Assembly (NCBI RefSeq): GCF_016031625.1
Contig: NZ_JACCHP010000003.1
Coordinates: 62,001 to 126,000 of the forward strand
DNA: 64,000 nucleotides
Origin: Bradyrhizobium agreste
Lineage (GTDB): Bacteria > Pseudomonadota > Alphaproteobacteria > Rhizobiales > Xanthobacteraceae
Direction of reading: 5' to 3'
Shown here: positions 1 to 9,169 of the stretch, in pieces
Position numbering within the stretch: position 1 is the stretch's first letter
Layout of the letters: each line of letters opens with the position of its first letter
Program-made: the position numbers and the translations under genes
The notes under the pieces: generated by a model
What the model saw: only the letters and a program-made list of their open reading frames with translations
Databases searched by the model: none
What the model was told of the DNA's origin: nothing

Positions 1-578
1 ACATCGTAGCCAGCCGCCGATTTGCGCGCGCGACGGGCCGTGCGGATGACGCGGCCGTCGGCCAGCACGACTTCGAGCGCCATGACGTTGTCCTTCATGG
101 TGCCGTAGCGCACGGCCATGGTGCCGGAGGCGCGCGTCGACGTCATGCCGCCGATCGAGGCATCGGCGCCGGGATCGATCGGGAAGAAAAGCCCGGTGCC
201 GCGCAGCTCGGCATTGAGCTGCTTGCGGGTGATGCCGGGCTGAACCACGACATTCATGTCGCTGTCGTGGACGGTGAGCACCTTGTTCATGCGCGCGAAG
301 TCGATACAGACGCCGCCCGCGACCGCGGACGCGTTGCCCTCGAGCGAGGTGCCGGCGCCGAACGGAACGATCGGCATGTTCGCGCCGGCGCAGAGCTTGA
401 CGATCTCGACGACCTCCGCGGTCGTCTCGGGAAACACGACGATGTCGGGGGGCAGGGCGCGATAATAGGACTCGCTCTGGCCATGCTGGTCGAGCACGCC
501 GCGTGCGATGGTCGCACGCGGACCGATCACGCCCGTGAGGCGTTCCGCCAAGGCGGCACTGTTGACCGGCGATCCCAT
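1..578 (-). CDS. FAD-linked oxidase, GlcD / D-lactate dehydrogenase type (partial, N-terminal 192 residues)
   Basis: This is the N-terminal part of a flavoprotein of the FAD-binding PCMH fold that oxidises 2-hydroxy acids such as glycolate or D-lactate. The C-terminal half lies beyond the window edge. Residues 42-57 lead into the first FAD strand. Residues 72-83 (PFGAGTSLEGNA) are the pyrophosphate-binding loop, and residues 131-163 carry the second FAD contact region (FPIDPGADASIGG). The frame is open to base 1 and ends in a family-typical RKSAAGYD. The ATG at 578 follows a GGGAGAAACG ribosome site. It is the last visible gene of the hydroxyquinol operon, 59 bases after the ring-cleavage dioxygenase. 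The exact substrate cannot be read from the sequence. Confidence 0.85.
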   Translation of the reverse strand, partial: MGSPVNSAALAERLTGVIGPRATIARGVLDQHGQSESYYRALPPDIVVFPETTAEVVEIVKLCAGANMPIVPFGAGTSLEGNASAVAGGVCIDFARMNKVLTVHDSDMNVVVQPGITRKQLNAELRGTGLFFPIDPGADASIGGMTSTRASGTMAVRYGTMKDNVMALEVVLADGRVIRTARRARKSAAGYD

Positions 579-637
579 CGTTTCTCCCTGTCGTTCTTGT
601 CGCGAACTGTTGTTCGTCCGTCGATTCGACGTTCGGC

Positions 638-1522
638 TTACGCCGCTTGTGCGTTGCTTGCGGCCTGCTTCAGGCCGAAATCATAATTGAGGTGATAGTA
701 GGCGCTATCCACCATGCGACCATCCGGCGCACGGCCGGCCGGGCAGAGCACGAAATCGTGGATCAGGCTGTCCTTGACGCCGAACACCACGTCAGAGTCG
801 AGATATTTGTCGCCGGCCACGAACACGTGGGTGACGAGTTGCTCGAAGCCCGGCGCCGAGATCATGAAGTGCACATGCGCGGGACGCCAGGGATGGCGGC
901 CCTGCGCCTCCAGCATCTCGCCGACCGGGCCGTCATGCGGGATCGGATAGGCCGCCGGCTTGATCGACCAGAAATGGAAACGGCCGTTGGCGTCGGTGTG
1001 GAAGCGGGCGCGCATGGCGAGATCGCCGATCTCATCGAGCTGCTGCACGTCGTAGTAGCCGTCATTGTCGGAATGCCAGACGTCGACCACGGCGCCGGCG
1101 AGCGGGCGGCCATCGACCGTCGACACCGAGCCGGTGACGATCATGGGATCGCCTTCCATGTTGCCCGAGATGTCGTCGCCGCTTTGTTTCTCCGGCGCGG
1201 CCTGGACGAAGAACGGGCCGAGCACGGTGGTCTCGGTCGCGCCCTCGGGCACCGGATGATTGATCGCATCGACCAGCATGGAGACGCCGAGCGTATCCGA
1301 GAGCAGGATGAATTCCTGGCGCTTGTCGTCGCACATGTGGCCGGTGCGGGTCAGGAAGTCGATGCCGAACTCCCATTCCTTCTGGGTCGGGCGCACCTCG
1401 CGCACGAAGGCGTGGAGGTGGCGCACCAGGGCCTCGCTGACCTCTTTGATGCGCGGATCGCTCGCGCCCGCGATGCGCTCCAGCACGGCGTCGGTGATGT
1501 TGGTTTCGCTGAAATTACGCAT
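638..1522 (-). CDS. Intradiol ring-cleavage dioxygenase, hydroxyquinol 1,2-dioxygenase type
   Basis: A 294-residue cytoplasmic non-haem Fe(III) enzyme that opens a catecholic ring between the two hydroxyls. The N-terminal dimerisation helices span about residues 1-100 and the beta-sandwich catalytic domain about 100-280. The four iron ligands are visible: Tyr157 (in GYYDVQ), Tyr192 (AYPIP), His216 and His218 (RPAHVHF). Length and N-terminal domain are those of catechol/hydroxyquinol dioxygenases rather than protocatechuate 3,4-dioxygenase. The maleylacetate reductase in the same operon makes hydroxyquinol (1,2,4-trihydroxybenzene) the favoured substrate, with maleylacetate as product; that is inference from context. 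Catechol or a chlorocatechol remain alternatives. It is 15 bases downstream of the dehydrogenase gene, so co-transcribed. Confidence 0.88.
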   Translation of the reverse strand: MRNFSETNITDAVLERIAGASDPRIKEVSEALVRHLHAFVREVRPTQKEWEFGIDFLTRTGHMCDDKRQEFILLSDTLGVSMLVDAINHPVPEGATETTVLGPFFVQAAPEKQSGDDISGNMEGDPMIVTGSVSTVDGRPLAGAVVDVWHSDNDGYYDVQQLDEIGDLAMRARFHTDANGRFHFWSIKPAAYPIPHDGPVGEMLEAQGRHPWRPAHVHFMISAPGFEQLVTHVFVAGDKYLDSDVVFGVKDSLIHDFVLCPAGRAPDGRMVDSAYYHLNYDFGLKQAASNAQAA

Positions 1523-1537
1523 ATTCGCCTCCGTCGA

Positions 1538-2440
1538 TCAGAGTTTGGGCTCGCCGAGGCCGGATAGTCGTTCGAGATGCTTCACGGTCGCGATGAAATC
1601 GGTCTCGCCTTCGCCCTGCGCGATTAGCGCGCCATAGGTCTCGCGCACCTGCGCGGCGAGCTGCAGCGGCACGCCGACAGCATGGCCGGCCCCTAAGATG
1701 AGATCGAGATCCTTGGCCATCTGCTTGCAGGAGAAGCTCGAGACGAAGTCGCGCTTTCGCAGCGGCGCAGTCTTGTACTTCACCATGGGCGAGGCCACCG
1801 CGCTCTCGTCCAGCACGTTCAAGATGTCCTGCCAGCCGATGCCGCCCTTGCGCGCCAGCGCCAGGCTCTCGGCCATCATCGCGGCCGAGACCGCGATCAT
1901 GAGATTGACCGCGAGTTTTGCGTAGCGCGCTTCCTCGCTTGCGCCCAGATAGGTCTGGGCGCGGGTGAAGCTCGCCAATAGCGGTTTTGCAATTTCGAAC
2001 GCCTCCTTCGGCCCCGAAACAAAACAGCTCAGCGCTCCCGTGTGCACGATGCTGGCATTGCCGGAGACCGGTGCTCGCAGATATGAGATGCCGCGCGCCT
2101 GCGCGGCGGCATCGACTTCGGCCGAGGCTTCGGCGCTGACCGTGCTGGTCTCGATCAGCACTGCCTTCGGCGCGATCGCGCCGATCAAGCCGGTCGGGCC
2201 GAGCATCACCGCGCGCAACGCGGCATCGTCAGGCAGCGACGTGATCACCCATGGGCGGCCGTTGACGGCCTCCGCGGGCGAGCCCGCGACGGCGATGCCA
2301 TGCTCGCGCGCCTCCTTGAGCCGCGCCGCACTCTGGTCGAAGGCTGTGACGCCAAAGCCGGCCCTGGCGACGAGTTCCGACATCGGCAGTCCCATCTTGC
2401 CGACGCCGATGAAAGCGACCTGCTTGCTTGTATCAGTCAT
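1538..2440 (-). CDS. NAD(P)-dependent 3-hydroxyisobutyrate dehydrogenase-family oxidoreductase
   Basis: A 300-residue member of the beta-hydroxyacid dehydrogenase family. The Rossmann motif GVGKMG is at residues 12-17 and is followed by a family-typical all-helical C-terminal domain. Lys175 (YAKLAVNL) matches the catalytic lysine, and residues 124-128 (PVSGN) match the substrate loop. Enzymes of this family oxidise 3-hydroxyisobutyrate, tartronate semialdehyde, 6-phosphogluconate-like acids or related compounds; the sequence does not say which. It lies between the amidohydrolase (21 bases) and the dioxygenase (15 bases) in one minus-strand operon. A role on a side-chain hydroxy acid or semialdehyde released before ring cleavage is possible but is inference. 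Confidence 0.85.
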   Translation of the reverse strand: MTDTSKQVAFIGVGKMGLPMSELVARAGFGVTAFDQSAARLKEAREHGIAVAGSPAEAVNGRPWVITSLPDDAALRAVMLGPTGLIGAIAPKAVLIETSTVSAEASAEVDAAAQARGISYLRAPVSGNASIVHTGALSCFVSGPKEAFEIAKPLLASFTRAQTYLGASEEARYAKLAVNLMIAVSAAMMAESLALARKGGIGWQDILNVLDESAVASPMVKYKTAPLRKRDFVSSFSCKQMAKDLDLILGAGHAVGVPLQLAAQVRETYGALIAQGEGETDFIATVKHLERLSGLGEPKL

Positions 2441-2461
2441 TGTTCTTGTCCGTTGGCCGCG

Positions 2462-3835
2462 TCATGCGGGGTGCCCTTGTCGTTCGATGTCCCGCACCAG
2501 CCGCCGGCCGGATTGCGCGAGAAGCTCCTTCTTCCGATCGAGCCCGTCGACCAGCAGTTTCCCGTTCCGCTTCTTCCAGATACCGCCGATCATGACCGCC
2601 TCGACATTGGCAAGGCTCGTCTGCATCACCACGCTGGCGACGGGGTCGTGGACCGGGAAGAGGTTGAGATCGTCGGCGTTGATGATCACGAGATCGGCGA
2701 GTTTGCCCGGCGTCAGCGAGCCGATCTGGTCCTCGCGGCCGAGCATGCGCGCGCCCTCGGTGGTGATCCAGCGCAGTGCCTCGCGCGCCGGGATCGTTGT
2801 CGTCGCCGGGATCGTGCCCTCGCTCCTGCGCATCTCTGCATTATCGAGCGCACGCTGCATCGATAGCGCCACGCGCGCCGCGGAGAAGAGATCGCCCGGC
2901 AGCACGGATTCCAGATCGATGCCGATGGTCGGGCGCACGCCGCGCTTGAGCAGCCGTCCGGTGATTGGAAAGCCATGGCCCTGAATCATCTCGTTCTCCG
3001 GCGTCACCGAGAAGGTGACGCCGAGATCGATCAGCTTTTGCAGGAGTTCGTCCGGCAAATCGTTGCCATGGACGATGTTGACGTTGGGGCCGACGAGACC
3101 GGCCTCGATCAGCTTCTCCCATCCGCCTGGCGTCTTCGCCGGTCCGCCGCCCTGATGCATCGAGGCGATCAGGCCAAGCTCCCGCGCCAGCCGAAAATCA
3201 TGCAAGGACACATCGAGTATCGAATAATGCGGGCCGAGAATGGCGAGCCCGAGCGTGACCAGGCTATTGCGGTCGGCGAGGGGACCTGCCAGCAGCCGCT
3301 CGATCTCGTGGCGCGGATGTGGCACCTCAGAGAAATGCGGCTCGCCCGGTTTCGGCTCGGGCTTTGGCGAGCCGTGGAAGAAGGCGGCGCGAATGCCGCT
3401 CTCGATCAGGCCGCGCACGGCGGCGTCGGTATGAGCGGGACTAGGGTTGTTGTGGCACCAATCGACCAGCGTGGTGGTGCCGCAATTGATCTGGTTCAGC
3501 GCGCCGACGAGGGTCGCGATATAGATGTCGTCAGGCATAAACAGGGTCGCGAGCCCCGCATGCATGCGGCGGAAATATTCCAGCAGCGTCCAGTTCGCCG
3601 CAAAGCCGCGCAAGCCCGTCTGCCAGGTGTGCATATGGGCGTTGACGAGCCCGGGAATGACGATGCGCCCGCGACCGTCGACGATCTCGGTCTCCGCCGC
3701 GCCGCTGCCAAGCGCGATGCTCGGACGCACCTCCGCGATCCGCCCGTTCTCGACCAGCAAATCGCCATCCCTGACGTCGCCGATGCGGTCGTCCATGCTG
3801 ATGATGGTTGCGGATTGGATGAGGGTGCGCTTCAT
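2462..3835 (-). CDS. Amidohydrolase, cytosine deaminase / chlorohydrolase (TrzA/AtzA-like) family
   Basis: A 457-residue cytoplasmic metal-dependent hydrolase. The beta-barrel metal ligands are visible: His67 and His69 (NAHMHTWQ), His227 (SMHQGG), His256 (IVHGND) and Asp307 (IGIDLES). The small beta-sandwich is made from both ends, with a PGKLADLVIIN segment near the C-terminus. The family deaminates or dechlorinates N-heterocycles (cytosine, guanine, S-adenosylhomocysteine, triazines). Its place between maleylacetate reductase (5 bases) and a dehydrogenase (21 bases) suggests that it removes an amino or other group from the aromatic substrate before hydroxyquinol forms, which is inference. 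The true substrate is unknown. Confidence 0.85.
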   Translation of the reverse strand: MKRTLIQSATIISMDDRIGDVRDGDLLVENGRIAEVRPSIALGSGAAETEIVDGRGRIVIPGLVNAHMHTWQTGLRGFAANWTLLEYFRRMHAGLATLFMPDDIYIATLVGALNQINCGTTTLVDWCHNNPSPAHTDAAVRGLIESGIRAAFFHGSPKPEPKPGEPHFSEVPHPRHEIERLLAGPLADRNSLVTLGLAILGPHYSILDVSLHDFRLARELGLIASMHQGGGPAKTPGGWEKLIEAGLVGPNVNIVHGNDLPDELLQKLIDLGVTFSVTPENEMIQGHGFPITGRLLKRGVRPTIGIDLESVLPGDLFSAARVALSMQRALDNAEMRRSEGTIPATTTIPAREALRWITTEGARMLGREDQIGSLTPGKLADLVIINADDLNLFPVHDPVASVVMQTSLANVEAVMIGGIWKKRNGKLLVDGLDRKKELLAQSGRRLVRDIERQGHPA

Positions 3836-3840
3836 CGCGA

Positions 3841-4917
3841 TCAGGCCGCTTTGGAGATGACCGGCGGCTCGCCGGCCCAGGCGCGCGCGATGAGGCCGCG
3901 GATGGCGCCCCGCTCGAGCGTGCGCGGATTCCAGTAGGCGTTGGTGACGGCGAGGTCGGCCGCCCTGTCGATGCCGCCCTCGGGCATGCCGATGTCGCGC
4001 AGCGCGACCTTCGCGCCCAGGCGCTTGGCGAGATCGAACAGCCCCTTCGATGCATCCGAAGCACCGATCGCACGCGCGATCCGTGCCATCGCGTCAGGCA
4101 CGGCGGGCGCGTTGTAGGCCAACGCATGCGGCAGCACGATGGTGTGCGTCTCCGCGTGGGGCAGGTCGAAGGTGCCGCCGAGCGTGTGGCAGAGCTTGTG
4201 ATGCAGCGCCATGCCGACGGTGCCGAGGCAGACGCCGCACAGCCAGGCGCCGTAAAGCGCATCGCTGCGGGCGGCGCGATCGTCGGGCTTGGCGGCGATG
4301 GCGGGCAAGGCGCGCGCGAGCGCGCGGATGCCTTCTTCGGCCATCAGCGATGTCACGGGATTGGCGTCGCGCGCATAAAGCGCCTCCACCGCGTGGGCGA
4401 TGGCATTGATGCCGGATGTAACGGTAAGGCCGACCGGCAGCGTCGTCGTCAGGTCGATATCGTAGATCACGGTCTCCGGCAGCACGGCCGCATCGCGCAC
4501 CGTGGTCTTCAGGCCGTTCTCGGTCTGGCCGACGATTGGCGTCATTTCCGAGCCGGCATAGGTGGTGGGAATGCAGAGCTGGTTGACACCGGTGCGCAAG
4601 GCGAGCGCCTTGCCCAATCCCGTCGTCGATCCGCCGCCGAGCGCCACCACGCAATCGGCATCGCATGCCTTCATCGCCGCGAGCGCCCGCGCGGTGACCT
4701 CGACCGGCGTGTGCATCGTGGCGCCGGCGAAGATCCCGGCATAGAGCGGGCCGAGCGCTGCGCCGAGCGCCTTGCCTTGTGCTTCCTGCTGGGGCGTCGT
4801 CAGCACCAGCGCGCGCTGACCGCCGAGACGCTCGATCTCGGCTCTGGCTGCGGCCAGCGTCCCGCTGCCGAACACGACGCGGCAGGGCAGGTTTTCAAAG
4901 GTAAACGAACCGATCAT
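3841..4917 (-). CDS. Maleylacetate reductase (iron-containing alcohol dehydrogenase fold)
   Basis: A 358-residue NAD(P)H-dependent enzyme that reduces maleylacetate to 3-oxoadipate, the step after hydroxyquinol cleavage. Evidence is the GGGST nucleotide loop at residues 94-98, the PTTYAGSEMTPI segment at 118-129, and the HHKLCH motif at 239-244 followed by PHAETH at 253-258, both typical of the family. Length matches known maleylacetate reductases. The frame extends upstream, but the ATG at 4917 is chosen because it overlaps the stop of the Dabb gene by four bases (ATGA) and begins exactly where family homology begins. Confidence in the specific reaction rises because the dioxygenase that makes its substrate is in the same operon. 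Confidence 0.9.
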   Translation of the reverse strand: MIGSFTFENLPCRVVFGSGTLAAARAEIERLGGQRALVLTTPQQEAQGKALGAALGPLYAGIFAGATMHTPVEVTARALAAMKACDADCVVALGGGSTTGLGKALALRTGVNQLCIPTTYAGSEMTPIVGQTENGLKTTVRDAAVLPETVIYDIDLTTTLPVGLTVTSGINAIAHAVEALYARDANPVTSLMAEEGIRALARALPAIAAKPDDRAARSDALYGAWLCGVCLGTVGMALHHKLCHTLGGTFDLPHAETHTIVLPHALAYNAPAVPDAMARIARAIGASDASKGLFDLAKRLGAKVALRDIGMPEGGIDRAADLAVTNAYWNPRTLERGAIRGLIARAWAGEPPVISKAA

Positions 4918-5237
4918 GCGCCGGTCTCTGTCATGGGATAATCGACCTGGAAGCGTCCGATCCGCAAGTCGCCGAGCTCCTCGCGCACCCGCAGATGTTC
5001 CGGATGGGTGGCGTAGGCCTTCAGCGCCGCGTGATCGGTAAACTCGGAGACGAGGACAACGTCGCAGGCATAATCGACGTCGCTGACATCGACGCCGACC
5101 TCGATATGGGTGAGGCCTCCGATCCGGCCCTTCAGGCCCTCGAACAGGGTTTTGACCTTGGTCCGCGCCGCCAGGCGCTCCGCGGCCGTGTCCGCGCGCA
5201 GCCGCCACATCACGATGTGTTTGATCGGACCCGACAT
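4914..5237 (-). CDS. Dabb-domain (stress-responsive alpha/beta barrel) protein
   Basis: A 107-residue single-domain protein with the ferredoxin-like dimeric alpha/beta barrel pattern. Strand one reads IKHIVMWRL, a long helix follows at about residues 17-36, and the middle strand reads ACDVVLVSEF with a HAALKAYATHPEH helix. Dabb proteins are small cyclases, isomerases or binding proteins of aromatic and polyketide metabolism, and many have no defined activity. It is the first gene of the operon and overlaps the maleylacetate reductase start by four bases. It may act on a reactive ring-cleavage or hydroxylation intermediate, which is inference. The promoter must lie in 5238-5344, shared with the divergent LysR gene. 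Confidence 0.8.
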   Translation of the reverse strand: MSGPIKHIVMWRLRADTAAERLAARTKVKTLFEGLKGRIGGLTHIEVGVDVSDVDYACDVVLVSEFTDHAALKAYATHPEHLRVREELGDLRIGRFQVDYPMTETGA

Positions 5238-5344
5238 TTCCTAGATTTCCTCGCCTGCATTCTTGCTTGTTGGGTCCATTTTGCCTTGCAGAAATCGGAA
5301 ATAAAGGTCAAAAATCGCAAGTCTCTTTTCCATTATGAGGAAGA

Positions 5345-6262
5345 ATGGACCGGCTCCTCCAGCTCGAGGTGTTTTCCAAGACGGCCGAGCTCGGCAGCCT
5401 CTCCAAGGCCGCCGAAACTTTGCGGATGTCGAACGCGGCGGCGAGCCGGCACCTCAGCGCGCTCGAGGAGCGGCTCGCGGTCCGGCTGATCGAGCGCAAC
5501 ACGCGCAGGCAGTGGCTGACCGAGGCCGGGCAAGAGCTGCTTCAGCGTTGCAGCACGCTCCTGAACGAGCTTGCGGAGGCCGAGGACGCTGTCAGCGATC
5601 GCGCGCTCTCGCCAAAAGGCATGCTGCGCGTCACCAGTTCGTTGTCCTTTGCGATGATCTACATGGCGCCGATGCTGCCGGCATTTCGAAAACTCTATCC
5701 GAAGCTCGACGTCCAAATCATTGCGGCCAACCGCTATCCCGATTTCATCGAGGCCGGCATCGACGTCGCAATCCGCACGCGGGAGCAGGAGCCGGATTCC
5801 AACATCATCATCCGCCGCATCGGACAGATGCGCCGCGTGCTGGCGGCTGCGCCGTCCTATCTCGCGGCGCACGGCGTCCCCGAGCATCCCGCCGATCTCG
5901 CGCGCCATGACATGCTGGTCTACAATCTCGCCAACGATCCCTATTCGCTGCGATTGAGCAAGGGCAGCGCGACGCAGACCGTCCGTATCGCCCCGACTCT
6001 CGACAGCAATGATGGCCAGATCATCTGCGGCGCCGCGCGGGCAGGGCTCGGCATCCTGATCCAGCCGCTCTACATCGTGCAGAGCGATATCGTGGAAGGG
6101 AAGCTTGTTCCGCTGTTGCTTGACTGGGAATTGCCGCTCCTGACGATGAATATCGCCTATCAGAATAGAACCGGACTACCCGCCAAGATCCGCGCGTTTT
6201 CAGATTTTCTCGTCGATCATATTCACCGCAATTCCATGGAAGGAATTTGGATCGACACCTGA
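5345..6262 (+). CDS. LysR-family transcriptional regulator of the hydroxyquinol operon
   Basis: A 305-residue regulator. The winged helix-turn-helix covers residues 1-60 (LGSLSKAAETLRMSNAAASRHL is the recognition region). A linker helix reaches about residue 88, and a periplasmic-binding-protein-like effector domain fills 90-295. The ATG at 5345 has a purine-rich AGGAAGA just before it. It is transcribed away from the Dabb-MAR-dioxygenase operon across 107 bases, the classic LysR arrangement, so it probably activates that operon in response to a pathway intermediate. I could not pick out a convincing T-N11-A site in the gap. The N-terminus and effector domain look most like regulators of the aromatic/CrgA-like subgroup. 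Confidence 0.9.
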   Translation: MDRLLQLEVFSKTAELGSLSKAAETLRMSNAAASRHLSALEERLAVRLIERNTRRQWLTEAGQELLQRCSTLLNELAEAEDAVSDRALSPKGMLRVTSSLSFAMIYMAPMLPAFRKLYPKLDVQIIAANRYPDFIEAGIDVAIRTREQEPDSNIIIRRIGQMRRVLAAAPSYLAAHGVPEHPADLARHDMLVYNLANDPYSLRLSKGSATQTVRIAPTLDSNDGQIICGAARAGLGILIQPLYIVQSDIVEGKLVPLLLDWELPLLTMNIAYQNRTGLPAKIRAFSDFLVDHIHRNSMEGIWIDT

Positions 6263-6402
6263 GACACTGCCATGCGTTCCGCTGGAATAGCGAGCAGGAT
6301 AGACGGCTACGGAGAGACCAGTCGTGACTTGTGAGCTTGAGATGAGCCAACAAACCAGAGCAAAGGCCTTGATTGCATTCTCATTGCTTCCGCCTTCGCA
6401 CC

Positions 6403-7761
6403 CTAAATCCGAGTTCGAACCGGAAGCGCCGGGCTGTCTGCAGCTTGCAAGCTTCCGGCGAGCTCCGCCGCTTCGGCGGTTACCTCCCCATTCAGCACGG
6501 CTTTCATGCGGGCGACATCGAGCTCACCCTCGTTGCGCGAAACGACGATGGTCGCAACGCCATTGCCGATAACATTCACTAAGGCTCTCGCTTCGCTCAT
6601 AAAACGGTCGATGCCGAGGATGAGCGCCATGCCGGCGACCGGAATGGTCGGGACGACCGATAGTGTTCCGACCAGCGCAATGAACGACGCGCCGGTGACG
6701 CCGCTCGCTCCCTTCGAGGTCAGCATGGCCACTGCAAGGATCGCGATCTGCTGCGAGATCGAAAGATCCGTGTTGGTAGCCTGGGCAACGAACAGAGCGG
6801 CGAGCGTCATGTAGATGGAGGAGCCATCGGTGTTGAACACGTAGCCGGTCGGCACGACGAGACCGACCACCGGTTTCGAGCAGCCGAGACGCTCGAGCTT
6901 CTCCATGAGGCTCGGCAGGACGGGATCCGACGAGGAGGTGCCGAGTACGATCAGGATCTCCTCCTTGATGTAGACGAGGAATTTCCAGATGCTGAAGCCG
7001 GACCACCACGCGATAGGGCCTAGAACGCCGAACACGAACAGCGCCGACGTCAGGTAGAACAGGCCCACCAGCTTGATCAGGGGCCCGAGCGAACCGATGC
7101 CGTAGCGGCCGACCGTAAACGCCATCGCTCCGAAGGCGCCGATCGGCGCGAAACGCATGATGACGTTGATGGCACCGAAGATCAGCATCGATCCGGCATC
7201 GATGACCTCGCGCACAGGTCTGGCACGATCGTCCAGCCTCGACAGCACGCAGCCGAACAGGACCGAGATCAGCACGACGGGAAGGATGTCGCCGCGGGCG
7301 AACGCGTCGGTGACGGTGTTCGGAATGATGTTGAGCAGGAATTCCGCGATGGTCTGCTCTTTCGCCTTGCCGGCGTATTGCGCGACGGCCTTGGCGTCCA
7401 GCGTCGCGGGATCGACGTTGAAGCCGGCCCCAGGCGTCGCCAGATGGGCGGCGAAAAAGCCGATGAGCAGAGCGAGCGTGGAGACGACCTCGAAGTAGAG
7501 GAGGGCCTTTCCGCCGACGCGGCCGACCTTCTTCATGTCCGACATGCCGGCGATGCCGCTGACCACGGTGCAGAAGATCGCGAGCGCGATCACCATCTTG
7601 ATCAGCTTGATGAAACCGTCGCCGAACGGCTTCATGTCGATGGCGACCGCCGGCCAGAAGTGGCCGAGCGCGATGGCGATCACGATTGCGGCCAGTACCT
7701 GCACGTACAGAATGCCGTAGAATGGCTTCCTGGCGCGCGCGCCGGTCGACATGCCGTTCAT
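6403..7761 (-). CDS. dctA: C4-dicarboxylate:H+/Na+ symporter DctA
   Basis: A 452-residue inner-membrane carrier of the dicarboxylate/amino acid:cation symporter (DAACS) family, importing succinate, fumarate or malate. The family signatures are present: the serine-rich [10 protein letters not shown] re-entrant loop, the [14 protein letters not shown] segment and the [15 protein letters not shown] segment. About eight membrane helices plus two hairpins can be drawn. The frame opens further upstream, but the ATG at 7761 with GGGAGAAACAG before it fits the usual length. It closes the LacI-controlled operon, 14 bases after the cupin gene. The placement suggests uptake of a C4-C6 dicarboxylate substrate or co-substrate rather than general succinate supply; that is inference. 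Confidence 0.92.
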   Translation of the reverse strand: MNGMSTGARARKPFYGILYVQVLAAIVIAIALGHFWPAVAIDMKPFGDGFIKLIKMVIALAIFCTVVSGIAGMSDMKKVGRVGGKALLYFEVVSTLALLIGFFAAHLATPGAGFNVDPATLDAKAVAQYAGKAKEQTIAEFLLNIIPNTVTDAFARGDILPVVLISVLFGCVLSRLDDRARPVREVIDAGSMLIFGAINVIMRFAPIGAFGAMAFTVGRYGIGSLGPLIKLVGLFYLTSALFVFGVLGPIAWWSGFSIWKFLVYIKEEILIVLGTSSSDPVLPSLMEKLERLGCSKPVVGLVVPTGYVFNTDGSSIYMTLAALFVAQATNTDLSISQQIAILAVAMLTSKGASGVTGASFIALVGTLSVVPTIPVAGMALILGIDRFMSEARALVNVIGNGVATIVVSRNEGELDVARMKAVLNGEVTAEAAELAGSLQAADSPALPVRTRI

Positions 7762-7775
7762 CTGTTTCTCCCTGA

Positions 7776-8135
7776 TTATGGATTTCTTTGACGTTCGTCG
7801 GCCGAGAGCGGCATCGCGAGGAGGACCGTCACGGGCGAATTCGTCTTGTTGGTCAGGCGGCGATCCTCGCCGGGCGCGATACGGCAGGAATCCCATTTCC
7901 CAAGCGAGACTTCGGTCTCGCCGTTCGCGATGTGGAGCGTGCCGTCCAGCACGACGTACATCTTCTCCTGCGCCGACGAGGACAGGGTCGTTCCGCCGCC
8001 AGGCGCGAGCACGGAGACGCCGATCCAGAGATCGGATGAGGGCCCCGCCTCGCGTCCTTGCAGGCGGACCATCGCCATGTCGTGATGCCCGGGTGCGGTA
8101 TACTCGGGCGCTTCGGCGAAGCGGACGACGTGCAT
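7776..8135 (-). CDS. Small cupin-domain protein
   Basis: A 119-residue protein with one cupin barrel. Motif 1 is degenerate ([21 protein letters not shown], without the usual two histidines). Motif 2 reads [21 protein letters not shown]. Because the canonical GX5HXH metal ligands are absent, it is more likely a binding or isomerase-like protein, or a dioxygenase with altered metal site, than a standard dioxygenase. It sits two bases after the medium-chain reductase gene and 14 bases before dctA, so it belongs to the same operon. Its function there is unknown. Confidence 0.75.
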   Translation of the reverse strand: MHVVRFAEAPEYTAPGHHDMAMVRLQGREAGPSSDLWIGVSVLAPGGGTTLSSSAQEKMYVVLDGTLHIANGETEVSLGKWDSCRIAPGEDRRLTNKTNSPVTVLLAMPLSADERQRNP

Positions 8136-8137
8136 GA

Positions 8138-9160
8138 TCAGGCTTCCGGGCGCAGCACGATGCGGTCGCGGGACGCCCCGATCACCGCGGCATAGGCCGC
8201 TTTGGCGTCGGCGAGGGAATAGATGGCGGTGTCCCTGATCGGGAAGGGGCGAAGGCAGCCGTCGGCGAAGCCGGACAGGACGCCCCGCAGGACGTCGGCG
8301 CTCTCGATCGAGGAGAAGGCAAGAGTGTCGATCCCGACATAGGTGTGCCGGCCCCGGTAGAACTCCAGAATGTTGAACTGCACGGTCTTGTGCACGGCCG
8401 CGATCAGGATCTGCCGCCCGTCCTTTGCGAGGGAATGGTGGGCGTCGTCGAAATAGGGGTCGCCGACCGTGTTGAAGACGATGTCGGCACCCTTTCCGTC
8501 GGTCAGTTCGCGGACTCGCTTTGCAACGTCGGTCGTGGCCGAGTTGACGATCTCGACCGGCGCGTTGGCGTGGCCTTCATACGCCTCGTCCTTGCGCACC
8601 ACGCCGATCACCTTGGCGCCTCGCCAGGTCGCAAGCTGCACCGCGGCCTGCCCCACCTTGCCGTTGACTCCCATCACAAGGACATGCTCGCCGGGCTTCG
8701 GTCTGCCGGATCGACGGAAGCCTTCGATCGCCGTCACGAAGGGCACGCCCAGTCCGGCCGCTTCGTCCATGGAGATGCCAGCAGGCTTTTCGACAAGCGC
8801 CGCTGTCTCGACGACCAGGTGCGATGCGTGCGTGCCGTCGCGGCGGATGCCGAGATCGCCGGAGGTGCCGAACACGGACTTGCCGACCCATTCGCTCGGG
8901 CCGTCGATCACCCGTCCGGCGAAGTCGCGGCCGGGCGTCCGCGGGAACACCGCATAGGGCATCAGGCCAGTGGCGGCCTTCACGTCGGATGGATTGACGC
9001 CGGCGGCTTCAACGGCGACGACGACCTCGCCCGGCCGCCGTGAAAGCGAGTGTCGCTCGATTACGGGCTCGAGCGATGCTGCGTCCGCCGCTTTGGCGTT
9101 GAGCCGAACGCAAGTCGCCTCAACGGAAGCGCTGGTAGCCGATCTGCTGATGACGTTCAT
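8138..9160 (-). CDS. Medium-chain dehydrogenase/reductase, quinone-oxidoreductase type
   Basis: A 340-residue NAD(P)H-dependent reductase of the zinc-independent MDR branch. The GroES-like N-terminal domain covers residues 15-125 (with GVNPSDVK at 54-61). The Rossmann fold covers 130-270, with GVNGKVG at residues 164-170 in place of the more usual GGVG loop. No structural-zinc cysteine cluster is seen. It lies between the BKACE gene (9 bases) and the cupin gene (2 bases). In an operon with a ring-cleaving dioxygenase and no maleylacetate reductase, it could reduce the unsaturated ring-cleavage product (maleylacetate or muconolactone-like) to a 3-oxo acid. That is an attractive but untested inference. 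Confidence 0.82.
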   Translation of the reverse strand: MNVISRSATSASVEATCVRLNAKAADAASLEPVIERHSLSRRPGEVVVAVEAAGVNPSDVKAATGLMPYAVFPRTPGRDFAGRVIDGPSEWVGKSVFGTSGDLGIRRDGTHASHLVVETAALVEKPAGISMDEAAGLGVPFVTAIEGFRRSGRPKPGEHVLVMGVNGKVGQAAVQLATWRGAKVIGVVRKDEAYEGHANAPVEIVNSATTDVAKRVRELTDGKGADIVFNTVGDPYFDDAHHSLAKDGRQILIAAVHKTVQFNILEFYRGRHTYVGIDTLAFSSIESADVLRGVLSGFADGCLRPFPIRDTAIYSLADAKAAYAAVIGASRDRIVLRPEA

Positions 9161-9169
9161 GGCTCGCTC

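Noticed and set aside
5238..5344. Search for a T-N11-A LysR box between the Dabb and LysR genes
   Set aside because: CTTGC and GCAAG arms occur but are about 27 bases apart, too far for a standard LysR site.
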